A DNA stretch of 64,000 nt from Clostridium thailandense (GCF_019207025.1 NZ_JAEEGC010000002.1:1-64000); one strand, 5' to 3'; shown: positions 38,112 to 46,971, counted from the stretch's first letter. Made by a program: numbers and translations. Notes: a model not told the origin generated them from the letters alone.

Positions 38112-39264
38112 TTCTGCGTTTTTTTAAAAGCATAACAGATATGTAAATTGCAATAGGAATACTTAAAACAATTCCTATACTCCCAGTAAGTGCTCTAATA
38201 ATTTCAAGCGAAAGATTAATATTAATTATGAAAGAAATAGGGTAACCATTTCTAAGTAGAAGAAGTATAACTGGAATACTTCCGCTAATATAAGCAAAAA
38301 CTAAAGTATTTGCCATAGTTCCCATAATATCTTTTCCAATCTCTCTTCCTGAATTAATGAGGACATTTTTCTCAATATCAGGATTTTTATCGTAAATTTC
38401 ATTTATAGATGAAGAAATAGAAATAGCAATATCCATTATTGCTCCCAAAGTACCAATCAATATTTCAATGATAAATATTTGTTCTGGGGGGTGTGTAAGA
38501 AATTCCATTTCCTCAAAATGAACGCCATTCCAATTATTTAATTTTATTACTGCAACTGCAACTAGCATGGATATAAAAGTCCCTGCAAATGTGGCTATAG
38601 CTGCAGAAATCATTTTTTTGTTTACTCCGCATACAATTGATATAGACAAAATGGCAAACAAAATACTGGCTATTATGGAAATTAACATTAAATTAAACCC
38701 ATGTAAAAACATTTGTATTATAATAGAAAAAATTATAATGTTAATTATTACACTGGCTAAAGATCTGAAGCCTTTGAGCCCGCCTATTAGCAAAATTAAC
38801 AACATAAACAAAATTGTAATATATGCAATATACCTATCTCGTTTAAGATCAAGTATTTTAGAAGATATTATTCCCTTATTTTCATTTTCCTGAATTGATA
38901 TGAAAACTTCATCATTTACTTTTAAGTTCAAATCATTTACCTGAGAATAGGATGTAGTATTCTGAAGCTGAATTTCTTTTCCTTTGTGAACTCCATTCAT
39001 AATAATTGCTTTAATATTTTGCTTTTTTATTTGCTCCTCTTTTCCATTCATATCTTCCATCTTGGAATTCACTTCCGTTATTGATGTTATTTTTGCTATA
39101 GTTTTATTATAAAACCTTTCATTTGCAGACATAGAATAACAGCTAAGAATTGAAGCAATAATTAACAACATTACAGCGATAAAAATAAATTTATTTCGCT
39201 TATTATTTTTAATATTCATAAATAATGACATCAATTTGTGTTTGTACAATAAAATTTTTGACAT
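38098..39264 (-). CDS. YibE/F family membrane protein
   Basis: 388 aa from ATG 39264 (AAGGGAATT upstream); a longer in-frame reading to 39405 has no hydrophobic or conserved content and is not supported. N-terminal membrane segment, an extracytoplasmic beta-rich part (about 45-125, with MNGVHKGKEIQLQN), then about seven membrane segments with LIGTLGAIMDIAISISSSIN and GKDIMGTMANTLVFAYISG. This is the usual domain order of full YibE/F. It is cotranscribed with the shorter paralogue downstream. Confidence 0.85.
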   Translation of the reverse strand: MSKILLYKHKLMSLFMNIKNNKRNKFIFIAVMLLIIASILSCYSMSANERFYNKTIAKITSITEVNSKMEDMNGKEEQIKKQNIKAIIMNGVHKGKEIQLQNTTSYSQVNDLNLKVNDEVFISIQENENKGIISSKILDLKRDRYIAYITILFMLLILLIGGLKGFRSLASVIINIIIFSIIIQMFLHGFNLMLISIIASILFAILSISIVCGVNKKMISAAIATFAGTFISMLVAVAVIKLNNWNGVHFEEMEFLTHPPEQIFIIEILIGTLGAIMDIAISISSSINEIYDKNPDIEKNVLINSGREIGKDIMGTMANTLVFAYISGSIPVILLLLRNGYPISFIININLSLEIIRALTGSIGIVLSIPIAIYISVMLLKKRRIGEV

Positions 39265-39331
39265 AATTCCCTTGTTCCTTTTCATTTTAGGCTTATTATA
39301 ACATACATTTCCTATTTCCTCCACATGATTA

Positions 39332-39355
39332 GAACTTAGGATATGCCCTAAGTTC
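39332..39355. promoter_or_regulatory. Inverted repeat upstream of the YibE/F pair
   Basis: GAACTTAGG (39332-39340) and CCTAAGTTC (39347-39355) form perfect 9-nt arms with a 6-nt spacer, about 70-90 nt upstream of the YibE/F start. It could be an operator or leader hairpin. Confidence 0.4.
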
Positions 39356-39498
39356 CCGCAGTGACAAACTTTTATATCTATTCTATGTTTTGAAAACTCA
39401 ACCATCTCATTTATGTGTATAAGACTACTCTTTACTGCACTTATATTATTATGATCACTGTGCTCATGACTTCATGGTTATCCCTTTCTTTATATTAA

Positions 39499-39999
39499 TT
39501 AGTTAACTCCAACTACCTTACTTCTACGTTCCATTAAAACTACATCATGCCATTTACCATTACTCATTTTTGCAACTTTTTCTCTTATGCCTAATTCTCT
39601 AAACCCACATGCTTTATGCAGCGCTATACTTGCAGCATTTTCTCTTATAATTCCAGATTGTAATGTCCAAAATCCATCTTCTTCAGATAGCTTAACTAAA
39701 TTTGTTAAGAGTGCTTTTCCTATGCCCTTTCCTCTATATTCTTCTCCTATATATATGCTCACTTCTGCAACACCTGCATAAACACATCTACTGGAAGTTG
39801 GACTCAATGCTGCCCATCCTAATATCTTATTTCCTAAGCGAGCTACTAACCTGCATGAAGTTATATGACTGTTATTCCAATTTTCCCAAGCAGGAATATC
39901 TGACTGAAACGTAGCTTTACCAGTATTAATTCCTTCCAAATAAATTCTTGCCACTTCTTCCCAATCTTCTTTTATCATTACCCCAATCTCATAATTCAT
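39499..39999 (-). CDS. GNAT N-acetyltransferase (phosphinothricin-acetyltransferase-like)
   Basis: 166 aa. GNAT fold with the acetyl-CoA pyrophosphate loop YRGKGIGKALL near residue 90, and N-terminal VARIYLEGINTGKATFQSD followed by the C-terminal HKACGFRELGIREKVAKMSN and WHDVVLMERR, which is the pattern of the phosphinothricin/methionine-sulfone acetyltransferase group. The natural substrate may be methionine sulfoximine/sulfone or another amino-acid analogue. GGAG precedes the ATG. It stands alone. Confidence 0.88.
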   Translation of the reverse strand: MNYEIGVMIKEDWEEVARIYLEGINTGKATFQSDIPAWENWNNSHITSCRLVARLGNKILGWAALSPTSSRCVYAGVAEVSIYIGEEYRGKGIGKALLTNLVKLSEEDGFWTLQSGIIRENAASIALHKACGFRELGIREKVAKMSNGKWHDVVLMERRSKVVGVN

Positions 40000-40097
40000 C
40001 TTTACGTACTCCTTTACTCATTATTATTGTATTGTAAATTTTTTCGAACTATAAATTTATTTCCTCTTCAATGCCTTCATAAAGCTTATTACCTTTT

Positions 40098-41183
40098 TCA
40101 GTAAGTGATATAGTTACGTATCTTTTGATATTTATAAAATACAGCACAGGACCCTTCAGAGGATACCATACAAGGTCCTATAGGCGATTCAGGCTTACAT
40201 GAAGTTCCAAACAATCTACATAGGTTAGGTAATTTTCGTCCTAATAGTATCTCACTACAAATACAGTTTTGATCATTTGTATTACCTTTTATCTCAATAT
40301 CAAATTTTTTTAAGCTGTCATAGTCCTCATACTTATCTTTAATGTAAAATGCAGACTTTTCTATGTTACCTATGCTTCTCCACTCTGAACTATATAGTGA
40401 AAAAACTTGTTCCATTAGCTTATTTGCAAATAAGTTTCCCTGTGGCGTTACACATCTTTTATATAAATTTTCGAAGCTTCTTTTTTTACCGTTATGCTGA
40501 TGTACTAAAAAATGTATGGCTCCTAATATATCTAATGCCTCAAAACCTGCAACCACTGCCGGAATATTATATTCTTCTGATATAAATCTAAAGTACTCAG
40601 CTCCTTTAACAACTGCAACATGCCCCGGACAAATTATCCCACCTATTTGATGATGTTTATCCTTTAATATCCTATCCATAACTGGTTTCATTGATTTTAA
40701 GCTTGTAAAAAAAGAAACATTGTTGATATTATTCTTTTTAGCTGTTTCTATGGATAAAGCAACTAACGGTGCTGTGGTTTCAAAACCAACAGCTAAAAAT
40801 ACTACTTCTGCATTTCTATTATCTTTTGCGATTTTCAAAACGTCTAATGGTGAATATATAATTTGAATCTTTTTTCCTTTCTCCCTCTGATTGATTAAGT
40901 TTTCGCTAGTTCCCCTCACTCGCATCAAATCTCCGAAGGTTGCCAAAATAACATTTTCTTTATTTAAAAGCTCTATTGCTGCATCTATATATGAAATTGG
41001 CGTAACACATACCGGACATCCTGGTCCAGATAACAAATTTATTTTAGGGAAAACTAATTCTCTTATCCCTAGTTTTGATATAGCCTGAGTATGAGTACCG
41101 CATACTTCCATAATGTTTAAACCCTCTACTGATGATGCTTGTATATCTTTAATTAACTTAGATATTAAACTTTTGCTATTCAT
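40098..41183 (-). CDS. hypD: Hydrogenase maturation protein HypD
   Basis: 361 aa, the family's usual length. HypD is the [4Fe-4S] scaffold on which, with HypC, the Fe(CN)2CO unit of [NiFe] hydrogenases is built. Visible signatures: MEVCGTHTQAI near residue 23, GPGCPVCVTP near 53 (CxxC thiol pair), GFETTAPL near 150, ICPGHVAVVKG near 185, and the C-terminal cluster cysteines in GRKLPNLCRLFGTSCKPESP and GPCMVSSEGSCAVFYKY. It follows hypC by 2 nt. hypA, hypB, hypE and hypF are not in this window. Confidence 0.96.
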   Translation of the reverse strand: MNSKSLISKLIKDIQASSVEGLNIMEVCGTHTQAISKLGIRELVFPKINLLSGPGCPVCVTPISYIDAAIELLNKENVILATFGDLMRVRGTSENLINQREKGKKIQIIYSPLDVLKIAKDNRNAEVVFLAVGFETTAPLVALSIETAKKNNINNVSFFTSLKSMKPVMDRILKDKHHQIGGIICPGHVAVVKGAEYFRFISEEYNIPAVVAGFEALDILGAIHFLVHQHNGKKRSFENLYKRCVTPQGNLFANKLMEQVFSLYSSEWRSIGNIEKSAFYIKDKYEDYDSLKKFDIEIKGNTNDQNCICSEILLGRKLPNLCRLFGTSCKPESPIGPCMVSSEGSCAVFYKYQKIRNYITY

Positions 41184-41185
41184 AA

Positions 41186-41407
41186 CTAATCCTCACTTTT
41201 AAGTGTTTCTTTAAGTACCTCTTGAAGATAATTAAAATAATTTATATCAATTTTTTGTATACCACATCCTGCATGAACTAAGACATAGTCTCCTACGTTA
41301 ACTTTCTCTATAAGCTGTATATTTATGCTGCTTTCTACCCCCATGATATCCACAAAAGCATAGTCTCCATTAATATTTATAACTTTAGCTGGTATGGCAA
41401 TACACAT
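41186..41407 (-). CDS. hypC: Hydrogenase assembly chaperone HypC
   Basis: 73 aa from ATG 41407, giving the diagnostic MCIAIPAKV start: HypC works through its N-terminal Cys2 after Met removal, so the longer reading cannot be right. AAAGGG precedes it. The C-terminal part has VGDYVLVHAGCGIQKID, also typical. It carries the iron-cyanide unit between HypD and the hydrogenase large subunit. Confidence 0.95.
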   Translation of the reverse strand: MCIAIPAKVININGDYAFVDIMGVESSINIQLIEKVNVGDYVLVHAGCGIQKIDINYFNYLQEVLKETLKSED

Positions 41408-41508
41408 CTGCCCTTTCCCCTTTCTCAATAATGGCATCTGCAATACTTAAATAGTGAAAAACATTTTAACATCTAGTAAATCTAGTTTTGTCAAGCATTT
41501 CTAAATCC

Positions 41509-41934
41509 TCATTTTTTTAGTATTCCTACTTTAGGAAGATTACTTAGAACTATTGGTGTACCTAAATGACAACTTGAAAACTGTTTTGTTAAATCTTTTC
41601 CAGCGTATAAGCCAAAATGAGTTCCGCCAGCCCAAGTTGTATTCATACTAACATCATATACAACTCCGTTAACAGCAACATAGGCTGGCAGTTCACCTGC
41701 TCCATTGTATTTTGCCAGTTCTTCTATAGTAAATTCTTTTTGCTTTTCTGAACTTTCCCGATTACTAGTGCATCTTTCTTTAATGTTTTTTAAAACTTCC
41801 ATCTCTCTTAGCAATAAATTTAAATAATAATTTCTTTGATATGGACATAAGCTGAAGATTGTCAATTGTCTGTAATGGAATATTTTAATTTGAATACGAT
41901 AGAGTTCTTGTGACAAATCACATTTATTATTCAT
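41509..41934 (-). CDS. Cytochrome-b5-like heme-binding protein
   Basis: 141 aa. The C-terminal half (about residues 65-141) has the cytochrome b5/steroid-binding pattern: FTIEELAKYNG, PAYVAVNGVVYDVS, then WAGGTHFGLYAGKDLTKQFS and CHLG. The two His in THFG and SCHLG are candidate ligands; the classical HPGG is absent. The N-terminal 60 residues are basic and helical without a membrane segment. It lies in the hydrogenase operon between the maturation protease and hypC, so it may accept electrons from the hydrogenase. Such genes occur beside some anaerobe hydrogenases, but the link is positional. GGAG precedes the ATG. Confidence 0.8.
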   Translation of the reverse strand: MNNKCDLSQELYRIQIKIFHYRQLTIFSLCPYQRNYYLNLLLREMEVLKNIKERCTSNRESSEKQKEFTIEELAKYNGAGELPAYVAVNGVVYDVSMNTTWAGGTHFGLYAGKDLTKQFSSCHLGTPIVLSNLPKVGILKK

Positions 41935-41938
41935 TGCT

Positions 41939-42391
41939 TTACTCCCTATTTTTCAAAATAGTCTTCATTATATTTATGGTTTTTTCACAAATCATATGGA
42001 AGTTATTTAATAAAATCTCACTTAAACCTAAATTAAAATCCACGTTACTTATTTCAATTCCAACAATATAGCCTTCTACATTTTTATAATTCATGCTTAT
42101 TAAATCCAGCAGTCCAAAACTATGCTGGCTATATTCTTTTTTTAAAGATTTATATTCTCTAATAGGACAAAGGGTTATTGATCCTGGCTTTTTACCATAA
42201 TAGGCTCCATCTAGAATAACTATATAATCCCCTTTCTCTATCATAGAATCACAATAATTAAAATCAGTTTCTCCTATTATAACTTCTATGTTGTCTTTTT
42301 CTAGTTCACGCTTTATTTTTTCTGCAACAACAATACCTATACCATCATCACCCATTAAAATATTTCCTATAGCTATAACTTTAACCTTCAT
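41939..42391 (-). CDS. Hydrogenase maturation endopeptidase
   Basis: 150 aa. HyaD/HybD-type protease that removes the C-terminal extension of the large subunit after nickel insertion. GNILMGDDGIGIVVAEKI holds the nickel-binding Asp/Glu region, VILDGAYYGKKPG the second Asp, and QHSFGLLDLI the His. It overlaps the large-subunit gene by 4 nt (ATGA). The large subunit still has a 15-residue tail to be cut, which fits this partner. Confidence 0.93.
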   Translation of the reverse strand: MKVKVIAIGNILMGDDGIGIVVAEKIKRELEKDNIEVIIGETDFNYCDSMIEKGDYIVILDGAYYGKKPGSITLCPIREYKSLKKEYSQHSFGLLDLISMNYKNVEGYIVGIEISNVDFNLGLSEILLNNFHMICEKTINIMKTILKNRE

Positions 42392-43803
42392 ACTAAAATC
42401 TCGATTCTCATAGATTCTTGGTTATTCCCTGCTATGTGTGTAGCACAGGATACGCATGGATCAAAGGATCTAGCTATTCTTCCTATCTCCACTGGCTGGT
42501 TTATATCATTTATTTTAGAGTCTATCAATGCTTTTTCTAAGGCTCCATGTAGACCTTTATTGTCCTTAGGTGATAAATTCCACATTGTAGGTGTAATAAT
42601 ATCATAATATTTTATAACCTTATTTTCTATTTGTAGCCAATGACCTAATGCACCTCTAATGGTGTCGATTAAACCTATTCCTAAGGCTTTATCTGGAATA
42701 TTATACACCTTTTGATTATTTCTTTTTAATTGAATTCTTTCCGTTAAATTCTCCATTATTTGAACTATTTTTTTTGTTTCCATTACTCTAGCTACATTTC
42801 TATCCATACAGGAGTTTCCTCTAGTATATTCCCCTACAAGCATTAGTCTTGCTAAAGGTCCTACCTCCATAGGCATACCACCATAACGAGGTGCTTTTAT
42901 AAAAGTATAGGCACCTGCTTTTTTTATATCTACTTCTTCAGCATTACCTTCTCCTGGTATTTCCACATCTTCATTACTTACATACCATGCATGTTTAATA
43001 CTTTCTGTAATCTTATTAGGATCAAGAGTATATTTTTTCCCAGCTATCATAACTGATGGGCCTACATAACTTATCTCAGGATCAGAATATCTATCAAAAA
43101 TTCCATAGCTCATAAAGTTAGGATAAGATATTCCTTTTTGAAAGTAATCAGGATAATACCTAGCAATAATGTCCATATCACTTATCATGGAATTGTTAAT
43201 AAACTTTTTAAGCTCTGATATAATTGACTTAATTTCCACTAATTTGTAAGAATCGATATTCACAGTGACTCCTCCAGCAAAAATGCCATGGCCATGCGGT
43301 GCTTTTCCAGCTAGTACAGCCAATCCTTCCTGTGCTAATCTGCTATATTTAACATTTTCTATATAATCCTCTATAACTTTTTTACTCAATGCTTCGGGAA
43401 TCCTAAAATCATCATACCCCTGAGGCGACAGCGGTTTAATATCAGGCATTTTAACAAAACTAGGTACTGTAAAATAGTAAAACTGTCTCATATGATTGTG
43501 TAAAAATTCAAAGCCGTGAATTAAATCACGAATATAAGAATCATTTATAGCTACCTCCAATTTTAGAACATCCTCTAGAGCTAGTGATGAAGCCATAGCA
43601 TGAGAGGTTGAACATATACCACATATTCTTTCTGTAAAATATGTAGCATCTAAAGGTGCTCTACCTTTAAGCATTTTTTCAAAGCCTCTATATAGCAAAC
43701 CACTGCTCTCTGCATTTACTATAGTATTTTGCTCTACTTCTACTTTTATCTCTAAAAATCCACTTATTCTAGTTACAGGATCAATTTTAATAATTCTACT
43801 CAT
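42388..43803 (-). CDS. [NiFe] hydrogenase large subunit
   Basis: 471 aa, the catalytic subunit. The N-terminal ligand motif is RICGICSTSHA (near residue 59) and the C-terminal one DPCVSCATH; together these four Cys hold the Ni-Fe centre. After the final His there are 15 more residues (IAGNNQESMRIEILV) to be removed by the protease. Other family signatures are APHGHGIFAGGVTVN near 175 and the GGMPMEVGPLARL block near 305. It is preceded by the small subunit with a 9-nt gap. The small-subunit features suggest a cytosolic, H2-uptake (group-2-like) enzyme. Confidence 0.96.
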   Translation of the reverse strand: MSRIIKIDPVTRISGFLEIKVEVEQNTIVNAESSGLLYRGFEKMLKGRAPLDATYFTERICGICSTSHAMASSLALEDVLKLEVAINDSYIRDLIHGFEFLHNHMRQFYYFTVPSFVKMPDIKPLSPQGYDDFRIPEALSKKVIEDYIENVKYSRLAQEGLAVLAGKAPHGHGIFAGGVTVNIDSYKLVEIKSIISELKKFINNSMISDMDIIARYYPDYFQKGISYPNFMSYGIFDRYSDPEISYVGPSVMIAGKKYTLDPNKITESIKHAWYVSNEDVEIPGEGNAEEVDIKKAGAYTFIKAPRYGGMPMEVGPLARLMLVGEYTRGNSCMDRNVARVMETKKIVQIMENLTERIQLKRNNQKVYNIPDKALGIGLIDTIRGALGHWLQIENKVIKYYDIITPTMWNLSPKDNKGLHGALEKALIDSKINDINQPVEIGRIARSFDPCVSCATHIAGNNQESMRIEILV

Positions 43804-43812
43804 TCATTCCTC

Positions 43813-44685
43813 CTAATATCTTACAAAAGGTTCCATGCCATCAGGAAAATATGACTGTGCACACCCAATGCAATTAGTATTAACTCCTATAGGCCAGTTA
43901 ACATGATCGTTCCATTGTCTTCTTGGACAATCTGTTTTTGTAACAGGACCTCTACAGCCTAGTTTAAACATGCACCCTTCGTCCCCAAACTTTTCTGCAA
44001 ATATTCCTTTATCAAAAAATCCTCTTCTTATACAATTGTCATGAATAGTTACCCCATAAAATAAAAGAGGTCTTCCTTCGTTATCCACTTCAGGCATGCC
44101 ATAACCTACTAAATGAGCTACAGTTCCAACTACCCAATCAGGATGACACGGACAACCAGGGAGCCTTATTACATCTCTATTTATAACTTCCTTCACACTT
44201 TTACATCCCGAAGGATTAGGCTTTGCAGAAGAGACTCCACCGTAAGAAGCACATGTGCCCACCGTAATCACATATTTCGCCTTTTCTCCTGCAGCTTTTA
44301 TTGCCTCTAAAGCAGTAATTGGTTTACCTTTGTAATTAGCGATAATATTATAATAGCCATTTTCTTTGGTTGAAACTGCACCATCAACTAAAAGTATAAA
44401 TTCAGTATTTAATGTTTCTAGGAATTGTTCAAAAGCAAACTGACCTTCTGCTCCCATAAGTGTGTTATTGTAAGTTAAATTCACCAACTGAGTTAGTATA
44501 TAAGTTAGATCTGGGTTTTCACTATTAAGAAAAGATATAATATTTCCAGAACAACCTGTAACTTCAAGCCACATTGCATTTAGTCTAATAGCTCTATTAC
44601 TATTAATTAGTTCTATTGCCTCTTGAGTGAGTCTTCTTGATGTCGTATTCTTTACTTCTATTAAAGGACATTGTAGTTTTTGCAA
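43813..44685 (-). CDS. [NiFe] hydrogenase small subunit, group-2-like
   Basis: 290 aa, electron-transfer subunit, from TTG 44685 (GGAGGG upstream). There is no Tat signal (no RRxFxK leader), so the enzyme should be cytoplasmic. The usual proximal-cluster motif CxGC is replaced by GCSGN, which is characteristic of group 2a (HupS/Huc-like) small subunits. Other ligands: GTCASYGG (near 155), PGCPCHP (near 190), HDNC and CMFKLGC (near 225-250), DCPRRQWN and TNCIGC (near 255-280). First gene of the operon; an ArsR-family gene and a strong palindrome lie upstream. Confidence 0.93.
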   Translation of the reverse strand: MQKLQCPLIEVKNTTSRRLTQEAIELINSNRAIRLNAMWLEVTGCSGNIISFLNSENPDLTYILTQLVNLTYNNTLMGAEGQFAFEQFLETLNTEFILLVDGAVSTKENGYYNIIANYKGKPITALEAIKAAGEKAKYVITVGTCASYGGVSSAKPNPSGCKSVKEVINRDVIRLPGCPCHPDWVVGTVAHLVGYGMPEVDNEGRPLLFYGVTIHDNCIRRGFFDKGIFAEKFGDEGCMFKLGCRGPVTKTDCPRRQWNDHVNWPIGVNTNCIGCAQSYFPDGMEPFVRY

Positions 44686-45053
44686 GACCTCAATCCCTCC
44701 GGTTTATTAATGATTATTTCATAGCAACATAATTGTCTTTATAATTTTGTAGAAAATTTATTTACCTTTAAAAATTATATAAATAGAATCTTCAATATAT
44801 GCATTAAAATTTATAATTTCTTGTTTCATTTAGTTCATATAATAAGCTAGCCTTTTTCTCAGTTAAATCATCAGACCAAATATAAAATCACTTCTATTTT
44901 AGTTTCCTTATGAATATATGTATTTAAATGAACGCAAAAAAGAACTTGCCAAAGATTGGTTGTTTCTAGACAAATTCTTTTAGTATATAGTATATATACT
45001 AACTAAATACATGCAATCTATTATTTTTCATAATTGATGTATAGTTTTTTATT
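44686..45053. other. Intergenic region upstream of the hydrogenase operon
   Basis: 368 nt, no gene. It must hold the hydrogenase promoter and contains a 10+10 palindrome at 44980-45002. Confidence 0.5.
44980..45002. promoter_or_regulatory. Perfect palindrome between arsR-like gene and hydrogenase
   Basis: TTAGTATATA and TATATACTAA, perfect 10-nt arms around GTA. It is about 50 nt after the ArsR-family gene and 300 nt ahead of the hydrogenase start. ArsR-family operators are AT-rich palindromes of this kind. Confidence 0.45.
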
Positions 45054-45362
45054 TTATACTAAACCTGTTTCCTTAATATTATTCACATAATCTAAGATAT
45101 ACTTTCCAACACTTTCAATAATACTTTTAACATCGTCATTATATAATCTATAATGAACTTCTAATCCTACCTTTTCGCTCTTAACTAATCCAGCATCTTT
45201 TAAAATCCTTAAGTGCTGAGATAAATTCGCCTGGCTATATTCAAATTCCTCATTCAGTTTACATACACATTTAGGTCCATCACATAAAAATTTCATTATC
45301 TTAAATCTTACTGGATGACCAAGGGCTTTAAATACTTTTACGGCTAAATCGTCTTGATTCAA
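45054..45362 (-). CDS. ArsR-family transcriptional regulator
   Basis: 102 aa winged-helix repressor. HTH at about residues 30-60: CKLNEEFEYSQANLSQHLRI, with LKDAGLVKSEKVGLEVHYRL as wing. A DGPKCVCKLNEE segment gives a Cys-x-Cys-like metal or persulfide site in helix 3 (C27, C32, C34 region). Persulfide or metalloid sensing is possible. A palindrome sits just upstream of its start. The diverging neighbour is now argD, but a duplicated promoter segment suggests it once faced the selenoprotein operon. Confidence 0.92.
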   Translation of the reverse strand: MNQDDLAVKVFKALGHPVRFKIMKFLCDGPKCVCKLNEEFEYSQANLSQHLRILKDAGLVKSEKVGLEVHYRLYNDDVKSIIESVGKYILDYVNNIKETGLV

Positions 45363-45384
45363 AGTTCTTCCTCCTTATATATTC

Positions 45385-45399
45385 AACATATTATATGTT
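45385..45399. promoter_or_regulatory. Palindrome upstream of the ArsR-family gene
   Basis: AACATATTATATGTT: perfect 7-nt arms around one base, about 23 nt before the ATG. A likely autoregulatory operator. Confidence 0.55.
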
Positions 45400-45429
45400 A
45401 TATTCATATCATTACATTAATCTATAAAA

Positions 45430-45530
45430 ATAATTGTTTTTAATTAAATACTAATATACTTTATATAGTATAGGCTATTTTTATAAAAATTTCAATGTTA
45501 ACTATAAAAACAAGGAATAGTGTTATAAGT
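45430..45530 (+). repeat. Duplicated promoter segment, left copy
   Basis: Aligns with 47251-47353 almost without gaps, by eye about 70% identical: shared blocks include TAGTAT, TATTTTTAT and AAATTTCA. The -35 box here is TTAACT (decayed from TTGACT in the right copy). Confidence 0.5.
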
Positions 45531-45635
45531 AGCTCCTATGGAAAATTTCGTTTTGAATATGTAACTTCTAAAGAATTAAGGTATATATACGTCCTTACAT
45601 AAGTTGCCATTCAAGCAAGTTTGATATATTCAAAT

Positions 45636-45666
45636 AAAAACTCCCAAATTAACATTGAGAGTTTTT
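45636..45666 (-). terminator. Terminator after the aminotransferase gene
   Basis: AAAAACTC (45636-45643) pairs with GAGTTTTT (45659-45666). Confidence 0.65.
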
Positions 45667-45677
45667 CACTAATCTAA

Positions 45678-46877
45678 TTATATTGTATCTAATACATCCG
45701 AAAGAATATTAATCATAAGATCAGTATCCTCATTAGTAACTATTAAAGGTGGCATCAAACGAATAGTAGATGGCCTTGGCGAATTTAACAAAAGACCTTT
45801 ATCTAAACACTTGTGAGCAATCTCTTTTCCTTTATCTTCTGGAAAATCAAAAGCTAGAAGCAAGCCCTTTCCTCTTATATTTTTTAATCCATACTTGCTC
45901 TTTATTGCATTTAATTTCTTTATAATATATTCTCCCTGGACTTTGGCATTAAGCGATAGATTTTTATTGATAATCTCACTGACTACAGCGAGTCCTGCAG
46001 CCATACCAAGAGGTTGAGAGGAATAGGTACCTCCTTGGTCACCAGGCTCAAATATATTAAGTGACTCTTTGGCCAATAATGCGGATAGAGGATAGCCTCC
46101 TCCTATTCCTTTAGCTAGTGTCATTATATCAGGTTCAATTTGATAATGCTGATAAGCAAACAATTTTCCAGTTCTACCAAGGCCCGTTTGAACTTCATCA
46201 ACAATTAATAGAATTCCTTTTTCTTTACATATACCACTCAAAGTCTTTATATAGTCTTTATCAAGTTCGTTAACCCCACCTTCTCCTTGTATAGGTTCAA
46301 ACATGATTGCACATGTGTTTGAAGTTATAGAATTCTTAATAGCATCTAAGTCATTTATTGGAATATGCTTAAAACCAGGAACTTTTGGTTCATACAAATC
46401 TGCCCAAACTTTTTTGCCAGTTGCAGACATTGTAGCAAGAGTTCTGCCATGGAAACTATTAACTGCTGTTATTATTTCATAGGCACCGTTTAGAAATTTA
46501 GCACCATATTTTCTTGCGAGTTTTATAGCACCTTCATTAGCTTCGGAACCACTGCTGGCAAAAAATACTCTGTCAAAACAAGAGTTATCCGTGAGAATCT
46601 TAGCTAACTCAATCATTGGTCTATTATAATATGCAGGACTCGCATTTATTAATGTATTACATTGATTTATCAATGCTTCCTTGAGAACACTTGGACAGTG
46701 TCCTAAGGATGTGACAGCCCAGCCACCCATAAAGTCAAGATAAGATTTTCCTTCAGTATCCCACAAATACATACCTTCTCCACGTTCCATTACAATATCA
46801 GGACGCATAGTAGTAAATAGAATAGACTTATTTGCTTCATTAATAAGCTCAGTTGTGTTTTTTAATTTGGATTCCAC
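45678..46877 (-). CDS. argD: Acetylornithine/class-III aminotransferase
   Basis: 399 aa from GTG 46877 (AAAGGTGATG upstream); ATG 46886 is an alternative. Fold type I PLP enzyme: GWAVTSLGHCP near 50, SSGSEANEGAIKLARKYG near 103, HGRTLATMSATG near 140, EPIQGEGGVN near 185, DEVQTGLGRTGKLFAYQHY near 220 and the PLP-lysine in LAKGIGGGYPLSA near 245. This pattern fits ArgD, which converts N-acetylglutamate semialdehyde to acetylornithine, though related omega-aminotransferases are not excluded. No other arg gene is near. Its promoter spacer contains a perfect palindrome. Confidence 0.88.
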   Translation of the reverse strand: MESKLKNTTELINEANKSILFTTMRPDIVMERGEGMYLWDTEGKSYLDFMGGWAVTSLGHCPSVLKEALINQCNTLINASPAYYNRPMIELAKILTDNSCFDRVFFASSGSEANEGAIKLARKYGAKFLNGAYEIITAVNSFHGRTLATMSATGKKVWADLYEPKVPGFKHIPINDLDAIKNSITSNTCAIMFEPIQGEGGVNELDKDYIKTLSGICKEKGILLIVDEVQTGLGRTGKLFAYQHYQIEPDIMTLAKGIGGGYPLSALLAKESLNIFEPGDQGGTYSSQPLGMAAGLAVVSEIINKNLSLNAKVQGEYIIKKLNAIKSKYGLKNIRGKGLLLAFDFPEDKGKEIAHKCLDKGLLLNSPRPSTIRLMPPLIVTNEDTDLMINILSDVLDTI

Positions 46878-46971
46878 AAATATCATCACCTTTCAAAATT
46901 TGTTTTTAGGAGGTAATTTAAGATGGAATTAGTACTAATAATTTCATAATGTACCAATAACCTTTTTTATA

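Noticed and set aside
38098-39405. Longer N-terminus of the YibE/F protein including a Cys/His-containing stretch
   Set aside because: The extra 47 codons show no membrane or domain pattern and include an inverted repeat upstream of a better start at 39264. They read as leader DNA.
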